A stretch of DNA of 64,000 nt from Macrotrachela quadricornifera. Taxonomy: Eukaryota > Rotifera > Eurotatoria > Philodinida > Philodinidae. Within the stretch, counting starts at the first letter, position 1. Each line of letters starts with the position of its first letter. The notes under the pieces were generated by a model, which did not search any database, had not been told where the DNA came from, and was given only the letters and a program-made list of their open reading frames with translations. Shown here piece after piece: positions 26,001 through 37,717 of the stretch. Both the position numbers and the translations under genes were made by a program. The DNA is taken from assembly GCA_022393335.1 (NCBI GenBank), contig JAJEKB010022013.1, positions 65,961 to 129,960 of the forward strand, read 5' to 3'.

Positions 26001-27037
26001 AACGAATGACTATTATACTTTCTATATCTGATTCATACCCATTCTCAAGATCAGATTTTTAGACATAGATTCATTTTCTACGCTTTGGACACTCTTGAAA
26101 TGAAATGTTGATTAAATTTTCTCTACTGTACTGACTGATAGTTCCAGATACACATTTAGTGACTGTAAAAATTCTAATAACTTTTCTACGTATCTGACAT
26201 TATGCATGAGTTTTAATAATTTGTTAATTCAATTATCCTATAGCATTCGAAAGCATTTTCAGTTCTATAATCTTTACCGAGATGTTCAAGTTGAGGAAGA
26301 TAGTGAAGAAGTAAATATAACGTTGATAAATTAAGAACATTGATTACGAGATAAGTAAGTAAACGATGAGGAACATAGTCATTGATAATTGTATGTTCGT
26401 GTGTCAGTGTCAAACCAATTCCACCTAACGAACTTGTTAGTGTATAACTATTAAGATTAATTGAACATCGAAATAGCCAATCGAAAAACGAACTTGCATG
26501 ATGAACTTGCTCAAAATAATTTCTCCAGGTAAATTCACGCATAGCTGATCCACTTGCCACAACAGATAAAAGTGTGTCTCTGATATCATCACTCACGTAT
26601 GTTGACTGAAAAATAACAAGTGAAACAAGTTGAGGAAAAATTGGTTGTATATCCTTGTTGGATGTTACTGAGACACAAAAATGATCGTTTGTTGCATTAC
26701 TGAATTGTGTTTCTCGGCTTGCTAAATAGCTTTTAACGAATATTTTTGCTACTTCATTTGCGAACATCTCTAACTGACAACATCGATAACGATTGCCTAA
26801 TTTGAGAACAGTAAGACCGAGACGCCATTCGATCATAATTGGAACTTGGCGACAAAAATAACGACATGCTGCTAATGAACTGTATCGTAAATTCAACTTC
26901 TTGTAGAGTCCATAAAATTCATAAAGTAATGAAGTAATACGATTATTGAGATCAGAAAAACTGAATATAACATCGACTGTTGACAATTGGTCCCAAATAC
27001 AAAGTATAAGTTCATTTGATAAATTTTCGAAGTGCAT
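20038..27037 (-). CDS. F-box-like protein, five exons, intact frame
   Basis: Exons on the minus strand: 27037-26278, 24939-24843, 24785-24226, 24160-24029 and 20534-20038. Phases agree at all four junctions and give 681 codons plus TGA. Residues 3-45 (FENLSNELILCIWDQLSTVD...) resemble an F-box, the Skp1-binding domain of SCF ubiquitin ligases; the rest is a helical, LRR-like region without a named domain. The layout and the ending VSLWIERRRK match a protein family I recall as greatly expanded in bdelloids. Introns 2 and 3 are 57 and 65 nt, as expected; intron 1 (1338 nt) and intron 4 (3494 nt) are enlarged by inserted elements. No stop or frameshift was found. Substrate is unknown, and a role in ubiquitin ligation is inferred from the F-box alone. 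Confidence 0.85.
22241..23159. mobile_element. 919-bp foldback element in F-box-like intron 4
   Basis: The outer ends GTTGCCACCT and AGGTGGCAAC are exact reverse complements. Long inner arms (about 22440-22690 and 22695-22975) are imperfect inverted copies, for example ATGGCCATTTTACTAGAATT against its mirror around 22875-22895. No ORF. It probably accounts for much of the intron expansion. Superfamily unknown. Confidence 0.75.
25596..25930. mobile_element. 335-bp foldback MITE in F-box-like intron 1
   Basis: The arms begin ATGGGAGTGCTCAACCATAG and end with the near mirror (CTTATGGTTGAACATTCCCAT). Nested inside are palindromic modules with AAAACATGGTATTGTTCGGG and TTTTATCCTTATAATAG. The same modules occur in the 36.1-36.5 kb palindrome, so the two belong to one family. 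Confidence 0.7.
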
Positions 27038-29433
27038 TACTACTGATATAAAATTTAAAAAGAATTCTTTATATTATTTAATTGTATTCACAAATGCATG
27101 TATCAAAAATCGATGACGATTAGAAAAAATAGACGAGTCAGCGAATGAATGGAAAAAAATAAAATATTTTTCGTGACCGATATGATTAAGAGAAATTTTC
27201 TCATTCATTCTTTCTCATAAAGTACCCAAGGGGACTAATCGTTTCCTATTTATCATATAGAAAGAAAGAAAGGAGCATTTTTATTCAGAGTATGAGTCAA
27301 AGGTTACGTGAATTTTGTACTTCTTTTCTACGAAAAAGAAGCGCTACTTAATGTCAAATCTAGAAGAAGATCAAAATTACTGCTTGAGTTATTATATTTC
27401 AAAACAAAAAAATATAAATAACTTTTTTGTAAATATTTATGGTATTTATTGTGATATTACCTACTTTCTAACTATGATGAACTTTTACGAGACAGAAATG
27501 TCTCTGTCTAACCTTGAAATATGTAAAATAGAAAATATGTAATGTTATTGTTTCTTCTCAAGATATAAGCAAATGCTCATTCTTACTTTTATTGTCACTC
27601 TGGCATTCCACCGTATATTTTCTAAATGGATACTGTAAATAAAAGGAATGAGTTTTTTTATTGTCGTCATATCTTTCTTTATTTTGTCTTATGTTCTTTT
27701 CATAGTGAAATAAGAAACTGATAATTAATTGTTCAAAACAAAGAATTCTGCGGTAAATTTTGTTTTTTTCTTGAAAAACTTTTCGTTTCAATTGAAATAT
27801 ACGCATTTTCTGTATGGCAAAGAACTTGAAGTTAAAAAATATAACAATCTCGTTGATTATATTCTACTATTAGCATAATCAAAATTGTTTTTGAATTTCA
27901 TCATAATTAGATAAAATTTTTGAATGAGTAGATTTTAATTCATTCAATTCTTATTCAGTCTTAAAAAATAAAAAATAAATTTGTAATTGTTTTTCAATAG
28001 ATGAATACATTAGATATTTATCTATTATTATAGGAATGTGAATTTAATTTAAAAAATTTCTAATCATCAAAAAAAAAAGGTAACTTGTACTTTCGTCTGA
28101 CATGAATTTAGATTTTTTTTTCTTGGATAATTACACAATAAAATGATTGACTAATGACAATTGTTATAAACTTCTACGTATTTTAGACTATTGTTTGTTG
28201 AAGACTAGATCGATTTTCTGATGATACTGGTGTAAACAGTGAAACACTAAAGGGAATTTCTATTGATAACAGTTAATCTACAATCACGGTTCTAATGATC
28301 TCGATGATTAGTAAACTGTGACTGTGCAACTCTAAAAGAAGAGTAAAACAAGAGACGTCAATTTCATACGAAAAGAAGAGAATTTTTTATGACCTAAAAG
28401 TTCAATTGTGAAGTTTTATTTTCAAAAAATAGAGAATACTATTACATTCTTACTCTTATTTTGGAAAAGTATCTTAGAATATTGAAGTACAGGAGTATAA
28501 TATGGGACTTCTCCTCCTTCTACAGACCTCGATCGACATCGTAGCACTTTTTCACGGATAACAAAAATAAGCAGCTCGATTCTATTTCACATTTTAATCT
28601 TAATATACTTGCAGTCAGAGCTTTTTTTTAAGTAATAATGACATTGGATTTCTATAGCATTTTATCATCCAACTGATTCTACTATATCGATGATCATGTA
28701 CAATCAACGACAAAATTTTAAGTAAATTTGTATCTTTCAATTTTTCTTTCATATTACAAGGTAACGATACGATTCAAACGGTGATATTGATTATTTTTTC
28801 TTAATCAAAAATAGGTTTAGGTGATTTTCAGTATTTTGTATTTTCTGATCAAGAAACATGCGCTGAAATGGAAGGAAAATACAAAATCTGATTTTAGTGA
28901 GAACAGCCAGTAACAGAACGAACTTCTTCTAAATAAAATTAATTGAAAAAAGGTTAGTTATGTCTCTGAAAACTTTATTTCAGAAAGATAGGCATGGAAA
29001 ACGGGTGTTATCCGAACGTTATATACAATGTTTTGTTCAGTTTTCAATACTCTTTCTAATGATATATAAAGCATTGTAATAATACGAGGGAACCTGTTGG
29101 AGGTAATTCCATATTTGCCGTTTGTTCTCCCTAAACTCATGTTTTCATAGTGAAGATCCTTCCTAGGACCGGAATTTTTGTTTAGAAACTGGTAGAGCAT
29201 GAAATTCTTTAGTGATTGATGTATTTTCCTTCCATTTTAGTGCAAATATCTTGATTTGAAAAAACTTTGTAGTACATAATGTAGTTGGCTTCTCGTACTA
29301 TCTATATCAGTATTTGACTCATCTGAATATTTTTTAGTGTGAAAGAAAAATTGAAAAAATACAAACTCGCTTAAATGTATGTATTCGATTAAGTGCGAAT
29401 ACAAATCAATCAGTCAAATAATATTACTTTATT
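27038..29433. other. intergenic; upstream region of the F-box-like gene
   Basis: Nothing recognisable beyond short unsupported open frames (27315-27542 plus; 27558-27806 and 28958-29200 minus). The promoter of the F-box-like gene should lie just above 27037, but no motif is distinctive in such AT-rich DNA. Confidence 0.4.
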
Positions 29434-30250
29434 ACCTTTTTATATGTAATTTTTGATTTTTCATAATGTTCACGTATTTCTTCTCCATATCTTTCAAGTT
29501 CTTTTATATCTTGATTACATAATCTTGTAACTTTTTTTAACTAGAAGGAAAAAAAACAAACAAATCTTTTATATATTGTTTTTTAATTATTAAAACTTAC
29601 ATTTTCAACTTCTTCTATTTTATCTTTTAAAGCTTCTTCAATTTTTGTAACTCTCATTTGTGCATCAGTATATTCTGTTTGTGAACGTACTTTTTCTTGA
29701 ACAATATTTTCATGCATTTCACGTACTTGTTGTACTTGTAATTTAAGTTCTGTTTCACGTTCTTCTTATTCATTTAATTTACTTTCATACATTGAACATG
29801 TATTTGTTAATTTATCATATTGCATTTGTAAATCAATAAAACGTGTTTTACAATTATCACGATCAAGTTTTAAATGATCAATTTCAACTTTTAATGCATC
29901 AATTATTGTTAAAAGATTAACAATTTCAGCAGATTTTAATGAAACTTGTTCATTATGTAAACCAAGTTAATGTCGTAAATCAAAAGATTTAACAATTTCA
30001 GAATTAAGTTCAGTACTTTGACTATGTAATTTACTTTTAAGAGATATTATTTCACTTCGAAGAAGATTACATTCATCAGTCTAAAATTATTTAATATAAT
30101 TAATTCTAAATAACTTCTTATCTTTTTATAAATAAAATATAAACTTACTGTTTTAGCATTTTCTCGTTTGAATTCGTCGACAAGTTTTGTTGATGCAGCT
30201 AATTTATTTTCATATGTTTCAAGTTGAGCATTAAGTTCATTTCGAACTAA
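29434..30250 (-). pseudogene. coiled-coil protein fragment, two in-frame stops
   Basis: Three exons on the minus strand (about 30250-30148, 30080-29600 and 29541-29434) separated by short GT...AG introns encode a continuous Glu/Lys/Leu-rich helical protein with heptad character (AQLETYENKLAAS, VQQVREMHENIVQEK, KKVTRLCNQDIKELER). In-frame TAA codons lie at about 29971 (DLRH-stop-LGL) and 29769 (LNE-stop-EERE), both where Gln is natural, so both fit CAA to TAA. The 3' donor near 29433 has no following exon and the 5' part is missing. The family is not identified; a cytoskeletal or ciliary coiled-coil protein is possible. Confidence 0.6.
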
Positions 30251-30398
30251 ATATTAAGAAAAAAACAAACATATTATCGTCATTTCTAAGATTAGTTAAA
30301 GATAAGTATATAACACAAACTATTTAGAATCGAATCATGAAATACTATCCTTTTAATATTGATTTTAACTATCTTACTAAGAAATAAAACGTTTGTGC

Positions 30399-30579
30399 CA
30401 GAGACCGTCAAAACTGTCCCGCGCTAATGCTACATCCCGCGGAGCGCGTTCCTATGCCATCGCAACGTTCGAAAGATGGTGCAAGAACATAAAAGAAACT
30501 AATTAGTTCTTGAGAAACTTGCTAGTATGCAACACACGTAGGCGTGAGCATCAGCGCGGGACAGTTTTGACGGTCTCTG
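30399..30579. mobile_element. 181-bp hAT-type MITE with 8-bp TSD
   Basis: The ends CAGAGACCGTCAAAACTGTC and GACAGTTTTGACGGTCTCTG are exact reverse complements. The element is flanked by the perfect 8-bp direct repeat GTTTGTGC (30391-30398 and 30580-30587), the duplication length of hAT transposons. No ORF. Confidence 0.9.
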
Positions 30580-31160
30580 GTTTGTGCATCTTTCGCTACG
30601 TTGCTAACATAGTTTCTAATGCATAGATATATATATATGACCAATTCTAGGAGACGTTATCGATGAGCTTCATAATTAAACTATCAATAACTGCTATATA
30701 AAAATGCTAAGTAAGATACTATGAAATAGAGTATATTTAATTCTGTATTCTGAGACTATGAGATCTAAAGATGCGGTTTTTGATATCCCTACGAAAAGTT
30801 TTTGATTGTCTATCTGACAAATTTGTTTTTGGTAGTCTATGACTTCTGCTAGATCTATTAGGCAGTCTTGTTCGTGCAAATCTTGCAGATAAATTAGAAT
30901 GATCTGCTTACAATGGTAAGCTGAGTTGTCTTTTTGTAAAATGGTACACTCGGTAGAAAAAATATTGAAAAAACGTCTCTGAATTGAATATGAATTAGTT
31001 AGTAAAATTTGTCGAACTTCACGTTAGACATGAAATTAGATTCAAAACAAGAGAGGTTTGTGTAAGAATTTGATTCTTCAGCTGTTGTATCTACGAAAAA
31101 ATGTTAGTTCCTTCTATTCTCGAAAACTATTGAGAATGAAAATTATTCGCACATCGCTTC

Positions 31161-33272
31161 TTAACCCTTTGAGGACGGAATTTTTTAATAGAGAAAAAGC
31201 ATTTTTCAACCTTTTTTTTTATTTTCACTCAAAGTGGCTACAAAAAATTGTTATGATAATCGAAAAAACAATTTTTTTCATCTTTCAAACAAAACGACAA
31301 TTTGCAAGTAAAGCACTCGATGCTGGTTCGAACATTTGTTTTCTTGGTGCTACAATAAGCACATCTTCTTCTTTTTACTTTTACAGGCAAATGCATTTCA
31401 TTGTCAAAATTAAGGACGGTTTTTGGTGCTAGTTTAGACTTCTTTTCAGAAGGAGGGTCTTCCACGACTTATTCTTTCACTACCAGAACAGAGAGACTTC
31501 GCCACTGAAACCATGTAGTTCAAGTATGTTAACTTATCTTGAGCTAACTGATTATAACAAATAAATGAGTTGAAAATAGATGCATTTAGAAAATAAATAA
31601 ACATTCGTAGCCAGTTCCTTTTAGACTCGCGATCGAGATTGTAGCACGATATTCTTTGATTGAGTCGATCAACTCCATGTGAAAACTGATTGTAATCTTT
31701 TATTGCTTTTGGACAGTTGATTGTAATACGTTGACCATTTTTCAAACGACGGGAAATCTGAACAACGTCGTTGTGTTTATGATAATTTGAAGCGAAGAAA
31801 ACGTGTTTGGTGTTCATCCATATGAAGACAATGCTGTTCGATGTAATCATTGACTTGCAATCGCCTCGTTCCATTTTATTCTTCTTGGCAAAATCCGACT
31901 GAATGCCTGCCCGATCTGGTCTAATAGTTCCACAAGCTTTTATGTTCTGTAACTTTAGCTTTTCTAATAATGTGAAAGAAGTGAAAAAGTTATTGAAATA
32001 TAGATGTTTTTCTTGGAAATTATGACCAGATATAAGATCGAAAACAATACGTTCGCCCAAAGGTATTTCTTTTCCAGTTGTTTCCTCTTTTCCTAAATAG
32101 ATTTGATAGTTGAATAAATAACCAGTGATTGGATCACATAAACACCAAACTTTATAACCTCTTTTTATTGATTTCAGAGGTAAATATTGCTTGAAGCTTG
32201 ATCTTCCTTTGAATTTTATCATACTTTCGTCGATTGTACCATAGCGGCCAAAGTTATAATTTCTTTGGAAATTTCTTCGTAAAATTTCAGTAAAATTCTT
32301 AACTTTGGAAATTTTACTGTAGTCTTTAGATTCTCGTTTTGGTTCCAATGAGCTATTAGCCAAATGTAAATTATAAAAGATTTCAAGAAAACGATCTCGT
32401 GACATGATCGAACTGATAAATGTATTATGGAATACCATATCCTTACTGCAATAAAGTTTTATATTCGGCAAGTCATTGATACCCATTAGGATAACCAATC
32501 CGAAAAAACGATTCTATCTCTTTTTTGCTCACATCCTTCCAGTTACTGGTTTTTCTTTGACTATTATTTTGTTTCTTTCCTTTTCCATAAATGTTTGTTT
32601 GGTCAGTGATCAGATTTAAAATTTCTTCAGTAAAAAAGGTTCGAAAGACTGCAATTGGAGTTGGTTCTTTGAGAGAGATTGAGGTAATGCCACTATCTGT
32701 GACATAACTTTTGTTCATTAAATTCATCTCCTCTGTATATACGTCCAAATCTTCATCCGAAAGTTCATCCTCATCTAACTTATCGGCTAGTTCATCGTAA
32801 TCAAAATCGAAGTCACTCTCGCTGGTATCATCACTGGCATCTGAATCATAAGACTCGTCATCGACTTCATTATTTCCATAGAATTCCATTTGGTTAGTTT
32901 CTATTGTAAAAACGGTATAAAGAAATGATATCCTTTGCAAATTTAAGAACAACGTAAATTCGTCAATGAGAATGGGAGTACATATATATATATACACTCA
33001 ATAGAGAGTGAGAATATTCTCGAAAAACAAAAGATCAGAGGAGAAGAGAGAGATTATGACGTCATTCTATCTTAGCACCAAGAACAAAGGATATTTGAAA
33101 AGAATTTATATGAGAGAAGGAAAGAAAGAAAAGAAAAGTATGAGATGACACATGCAGTTGTTTATGACCTTAATGACCTTACATATTTAATCGTTTAACA
33201 TGAACTAAACACTTTTTTCTTTACTGAAAAATAGGTGGACCAAAAATGGTCCACCCGTCCTCAAAGGGTTAA
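31161..33272 (-). mobile_element. 2.1-kb piggyBac transposon
   Basis: Bounded by perfect 18-bp inverted ends TTAACCCTTTGAGGACGG (31161-31178) and CCGTCCTCAAAGGGTTAA (33255-33272), with TTAA at both ends, the piggyBac target duplication. A subterminal palindrome GGTGGACC...GGTCCACC lies at 33235-33254. It carries one transposase gene on the minus strand and sits inside an F-box-like pseudogene. Confidence 0.95.
31238..32889 (-). pseudogene. piggyBac transposase, inactivated
   Basis: Start chosen at the ATG at 32889 (MEFYGNNE...), giving the acidic N-terminus usual in the family. The DDE/D core is visible: first Asp in GTIDESMIKFKG (about 32231), the second-Asp motif expected as YFDNFF reads YFNNFF here (codon 31992-31994 AAT), third Asp in HGVDRLNQ (about 31670). 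The C-terminal Cys-rich zinc finger is at 31360-31250 (CAYCSTKK...CFTCKLSFC). Two one-base frameshifts break it: near 32490 (between ESFFRIG and VILMGIN) and near 31448 (between GRPS and SEKKSK). The Asp-to-Asn change and the frameshifts both predict no activity. Confidence 0.92.
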
Positions 33273-34854
33273 TATGACTACCAGAACTTTTGAATCAGTA
33301 TACGATCAGATCTTTTCAATAGATGATAAAACTCTTTCAAGGATATGTGATGAAATTTTATATCAAATTTATGATAAAATCAATGAACTTACTGTTGAAC
33401 AATATTCAATAAAACGAATTTTTCGCGCTGCTAATTATCCTGAAGTACACTCATTGTCACTTGTTAATTTTAAAGGAGAAATACTCAATCAATATTTAAC
33501 AGGTATAGTATATTAATTAATAAAATATTATTATTGATTAAATATAAATTAATAATAATGATTGTTTTTCTTTTAAATTGTAGATGATACTATTCTTCGT
33601 AATTTACTTAGTACACAAATAACCGCATCTTAATATTGATACAAACGATGCATATAAAGAATCGTTTACAACTACATCAAAGATTTTTGTTTTAATTTTA
33701 TCTTTATGTAAGAAATTAATAGAATTAAATTTTTGTGATTTATTTTTTCCACCAAAACATTGGATTCGTGTTTTTCGTTTGACAGCAACAAGTTTAACAT
33801 CTTCAACTTTAACTAAATTAAAAGTTAGTTTTTATAGTATTACTGAATGTCTGCTTCTTCTTAATGCAAATCTCGAATGTTTAACAACATTAATTGCTCA
33901 TGTTAAATTGATTTATTATCCGATACAACGCATAGATAATACAGTATGTATTCGATTCCGATCATGTTTTTTATAAATTAATCCAATAGATACTTTCAAT
34001 GTTAACATTCTAATAAAAAATTTCCCAAATCAAAATATTTGTCATTGATTTCATCTGATAACACAGATCAACATGATACTTTAATTTTTCCATTGATTCG
34101 TCGAATGATAAATCTTGAAGAATTAGATTTATATTTATTAATACAAGTATATGATTTAAATTATATTGATGGTATTCATTTATATAATGAACTCCTTTGT
34201 CATATGAAAAAATTAAATAAATTTACATTTGATATTCAAACACTTGTCTATAGATATAATACTAATATTAATCTTTCATCAAATGAAGATATTCAACGTA
34301 GTTTTATTGGAAGAGAAATATATCCACAAATTAATTCATATATTAATACGAATTCAAATAGTATCGAATCAAAATGTCATATTTATTCACTTCCATATCA
34401 ATTCAAATATTTACTTGAAATAAATAATTCTTTTCCAGGAGGTATATTTCATACAGTTCGATATTTGGCTCTTATTGATGAAATTGCTTTTTAACATAAA
34501 TTCTTTCAACTTATCTCTCATGATTTACCTTTCGTCGAATTTTTACATATACGTAATTTTGAACCACAAAAGAACAAGCAATATTCATCTACTGAATTAA
34601 TTACATTCCGTCGTCTTAAACTTCTTAATCTAAAATTGGCACATGTAGATTATGCTGAACAATTTCTCTTGAAGAAAATGACTTATCTGCCTAATTTATT
34701 TAATCTTTACATCATATATGAATCACTCATAATGATAACAAACAATTTTACTATTGATACAACATATCTCAACTTTACTAGGGTAAAAGATCTTAATCTA
34801 GATGAATCATTTCTTTATCCAGAAAATTTTCATCAATATTTTCCTTTGTTATAA

Positions 34855-35699
34855 ATTGTTGCAATAAAAAAAATCAGTTTGATAAAATTGTATATTTTTT
34901 TATTGATGCTATACTACAGCAAAGAGAAAAGAAATAAATATAATTATCTCTTTTTCCAGGTCGATAAAAAGCGGTTAGTTCTGTTTTATATTGAAATATA
35001 CTATTTTTGCAAAACAAAAAACATTGAAGATATTCAATTTGATACATGAATGGTTTTGTAAATTGTTGATGGCAATGTTTTTCTTCACTATATAACTATT
35101 GTCGGAGGCAGAATTAAATAGGGATGGGTGTAAGACAAATATCTCGAGAACGACAACAACTAGCGGCCTGCGATTTTCACTAGTTGAATGAGGCTGAGAT
35201 AGGATGTGTTTTGATATAATATTATGCAAGATCAAATTATCGTCTAACTAACCTTTTCTAGGCAATCATTCCGAAAAATGCATATTAATGCTGTGTAGTT
35301 CCAATAAATTTTTGAAATTGACATATGCGTTAGATAAAGAGAGCTCAGATCTATACTCGTATACATGGTTTCCGATTAGATAGGGGCTGGTGGAGGCTTG
35401 CCACCAGCAAAATTTACGAAGTAAATGTTGTTTCTTCGAATTTTTTTTAACATTATCTTAATTTATTCGCTGCTTTTGAATGGTAGTGAATATACAAAAA
35501 ATCAATTATGTTTATTTTTTCATATTAAAACATGCTTTTCTGTTTCTGCCAAAAAGTTAATCAATTCCGATCTTCTTTCTGTTATATCAGTTTGTAGCTT
35601 AATACTTTTCGATATGGTATATTTTTCAAAAATTGTATATCTTCAAAAACAACTTATACTACTAATTGTACGATACGATATCCAATTTGTGCAGAGTCA
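34855..35699. other. intergenic, no gene recognised
   Basis: Follows the F-box-like pseudogene stop. A short open frame at 35425-35709 is hydrophobic and AT-driven, without domain signal. Around 35375-35410 a stretch GGGGCTGGTGGAGGCTTGCC is GC-richer and may be a transposon end. Confidence 0.4.
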
Positions 35700-36934
35700 A
35701 TGCTTTTAAAAAATTGGAAAAGTCACTGTCAACAAATACATACTATGTTGCAAGTAGCAATTGATGCAAAATATAATGAACTACAAAAGAATGTTGAACA
35801 GTCAAAGTCAGGAACAATAGCATTAGAAACGATAGCATCAGTTGAAAAACCTAATCCAGTTACAACGAATACTTTATTTTCAATGAAAAAGTTTGCTTTA
35901 GCAAAATTTACTCATTTGAATGTGCAGGTTGTTGATACTAGTAGTGAACTGAATCAGTCAACGAGAAACTAACAAATTTAAAATATGAGCTGCGTACAAC
36001 GTATCTACAGCAAGTTACTTCAATTTCAAGGTGTGTGAAAATAGGTATAAAAATGAAATGTGGTAGGATTTGTCCACTATTGTAAGGACAAAACATAGTG
36101 TTGTTCGGGCCGATAATAGGGTTTGTAGGAACTCTTTTTCATACGGTCCGAACAGCACTATGTTTTGTCCTAATAATAATAGAGTGAATTTTTTAGTGGC
36201 TGGTGGAAGGCGCCATTTTCTATGCGCTACAAAAAAAATTTACTCTACTATTATAAAGGCGAAACATATGGTTAGTCGAGCCATATGAAAGAGCATCCCT
36301 GATAATCCCCAGATTGGCTCGAATAACACAATGTTTCGCCCTTATAATAGTAGAGTAAATTTTTTTTGTAGCGCATAGAAAATGGCGCCTTCCACCAGCC
36401 ACTAAAAAACTCACTCTATTATTATTAGGACAAAACATAGTGCTGTTCGGACCGTATGAAAGAGAGTTCCTACAAACCCTATTATCGGCCCGAACAACAC
36501 TATGTTTTGTCCTTACAATAGTGGACAAACCCTACCATATTTCATTTTTATACCTATTTTCACATACCTTGAAATTGAAGTAACTTGCACTAGATACGCT
36601 ATACGCAGCTCATATTTTAAATTTGTTAGTTTCTCGTTGAAAGCTTTCTTTTGGCCCGAATATGTTTAACCTTTTCGCTCAACAGGTCACGCCCTTCCAT
36701 TGTAAGATTTTTTACATGAATATTTTAGATATGAAGAACGTCTTTGATATGAACGAGATGATGAAATATTATCATACTTTACAGATCGATCTTCCGAATC
36801 GAATATTAGAAGATATAGAGAAGCTCATCAACGACAATCATATGTAGATACATCAAACGAACACACCAGTCAATTGACAAATTTCATTCGAGAAGAAAAT
36901 AATATTCAACGTTTGAAAATTGAACGTCAAAATA
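35700..36934 (+). pseudogene. unassigned coiled-coil-like gene fragments, interrupted
   Basis: A coding-like frame from 35700 (QIHTMLQVAIDAKYNELQ) shifts by one base near 35957 and continues (NEKLTNLKYELRTTYLQQ) to a GTGTGT donor near 36031. That exon end is duplicated in inverted orientation by the palindrome at 35958-36640. After it, a charged stretch at about 36718-36934 (YFRYEERL-stop-YERDDEIL...) has one TGA where Trp would fit, and is cut by the mariner-like element at 36935. The protein family is not recognised, and whether the two parts belong to one gene is uncertain. Confidence 0.35.
35958..36640. repeat. 683-bp near-perfect palindrome
   Basis: The left arm from TCAACGAGAAACTAAC (35958) mirrors the right arm ending GTTAGTTTCTCGTTGA (36640); the centre is near 36299. 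Arms differ at few positions. They contain coding-like sequence and the AAAACATAGT...TTGTTCGGGCC modules shared with 25596-25930. Because of the symmetry the same open frame appears on both strands (36070-36288 and 36528-36220); neither is treated as a gene. Confidence 0.9.
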
Positions 36935-37717
36935 CAGGGTGTTCCAAAAGTTACATACCAAAAAAAAATTTGAATATTTCCCTTACGGCTCGAGCAAACG
37001 AGCTGATTTTTTTATCAACGATAGAGGCATGTTCAAAGTTTATATCCATAAAGACATGCCTATAGAGACTCTTTGTTAAGTATCGTTATTGGTTTGAACA
37101 CAAAAATTTTGCTTTTTCACAGATAGGAACAGGGTGAGCCAAAAGTCACCTTACCAAGAAAAGAATTGAATATTTCTGCTATAGCTCAACCAAACAAACT
37201 GATTTTTTTACCCATAATAGCGGTATGTTGACACTTTCAATCCATACGGGCAAGATTCGAAAAAACCTTTGTTATGTGCCATGAATGACTTCAACAAAAT
37301 ATGTTTACTTTATCACAGATAAAAGAAAAATCCAATAAACTTAACAAAGAATTTCTCTAGACATGTCTTTATGAATCAGAAGCTTGAACATGCCTCTATT
37401 ATTGAAAAAAGAATCAGTCCGTTTGCTCGAGCCGTAATAGAGATATGATAGATGCATGTTCAAGTTTCATATTCATAAAGACATGCCCAGAGAGATCTTT
37501 TGTTAAGTATATTGTTTTTTCTTTCTATCTGTGACAAAGTAAAATTTTTTTGTTCAAACCAATAACGATACTTAACAAAGAGTCTCTATAGGCATGTCTT
37601 TATGGATATAAACTTTGAACATGCCTCTATCGTTGATAAAAAAAATCAGCTCGTTTGCTCGAGCCGTAAGGGAAATATTCAAATTTTTTTTTGGTATGTG
37701 ACTTTTGAGACACCCTG
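36935..37717. mobile_element. mariner-like TIR element, non-autonomous
   Basis: The ends CAGGGTGTTCCAAAAGT and ACTTTTGAGACACCCTG are inverted, TA precedes the left end, and the terminal repeats run about 200 bp (for example TTCCCTTACGGCTCGAGCAA mirrored near 37655-37675). A second motif, CAGGGTGAGCCAAAAGTCAC, at 37132 suggests a nested relative. No transposase ORF. The CAGGGTGT start is typical of Tc1/mariner-type MITEs. Confidence 0.75.

Larger units (their letters stand above)
31085..34854 (+). pseudogene. F-box/LRR-like family pseudogene split by piggyBac
   Basis: Coding sequence runs into TTAA at 31161 in frame (...IIRTSLLN) and resumes at 33269 (...NMTTRTFESVYDQ), so both sides of the piggyBac copy belong to one exon. 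It continues through SIKRIFRAANYPEVHSLSLV to a donor near 33502, then exons at about 33585-33943, 33990-34494 and on to 34854. The C-terminus ENFHQYFPLL is one I recall for this bdelloid family. Lesions besides the transposon: a one-base shift near 33630 (TQIT/HLNIDT) and TAA at 34492-34494 (AF-stop-HKFF). The N-terminal F-box exon was not found upstream of 31085. It is a different subfamily from the intact gene at 20-27 kb. Confidence 0.75.

Noticed and set aside
36070..36528. Two opposite-strand ORFs with nearly identical products
   Set aside because: They are the two readings of one palindrome, not a gene pair.
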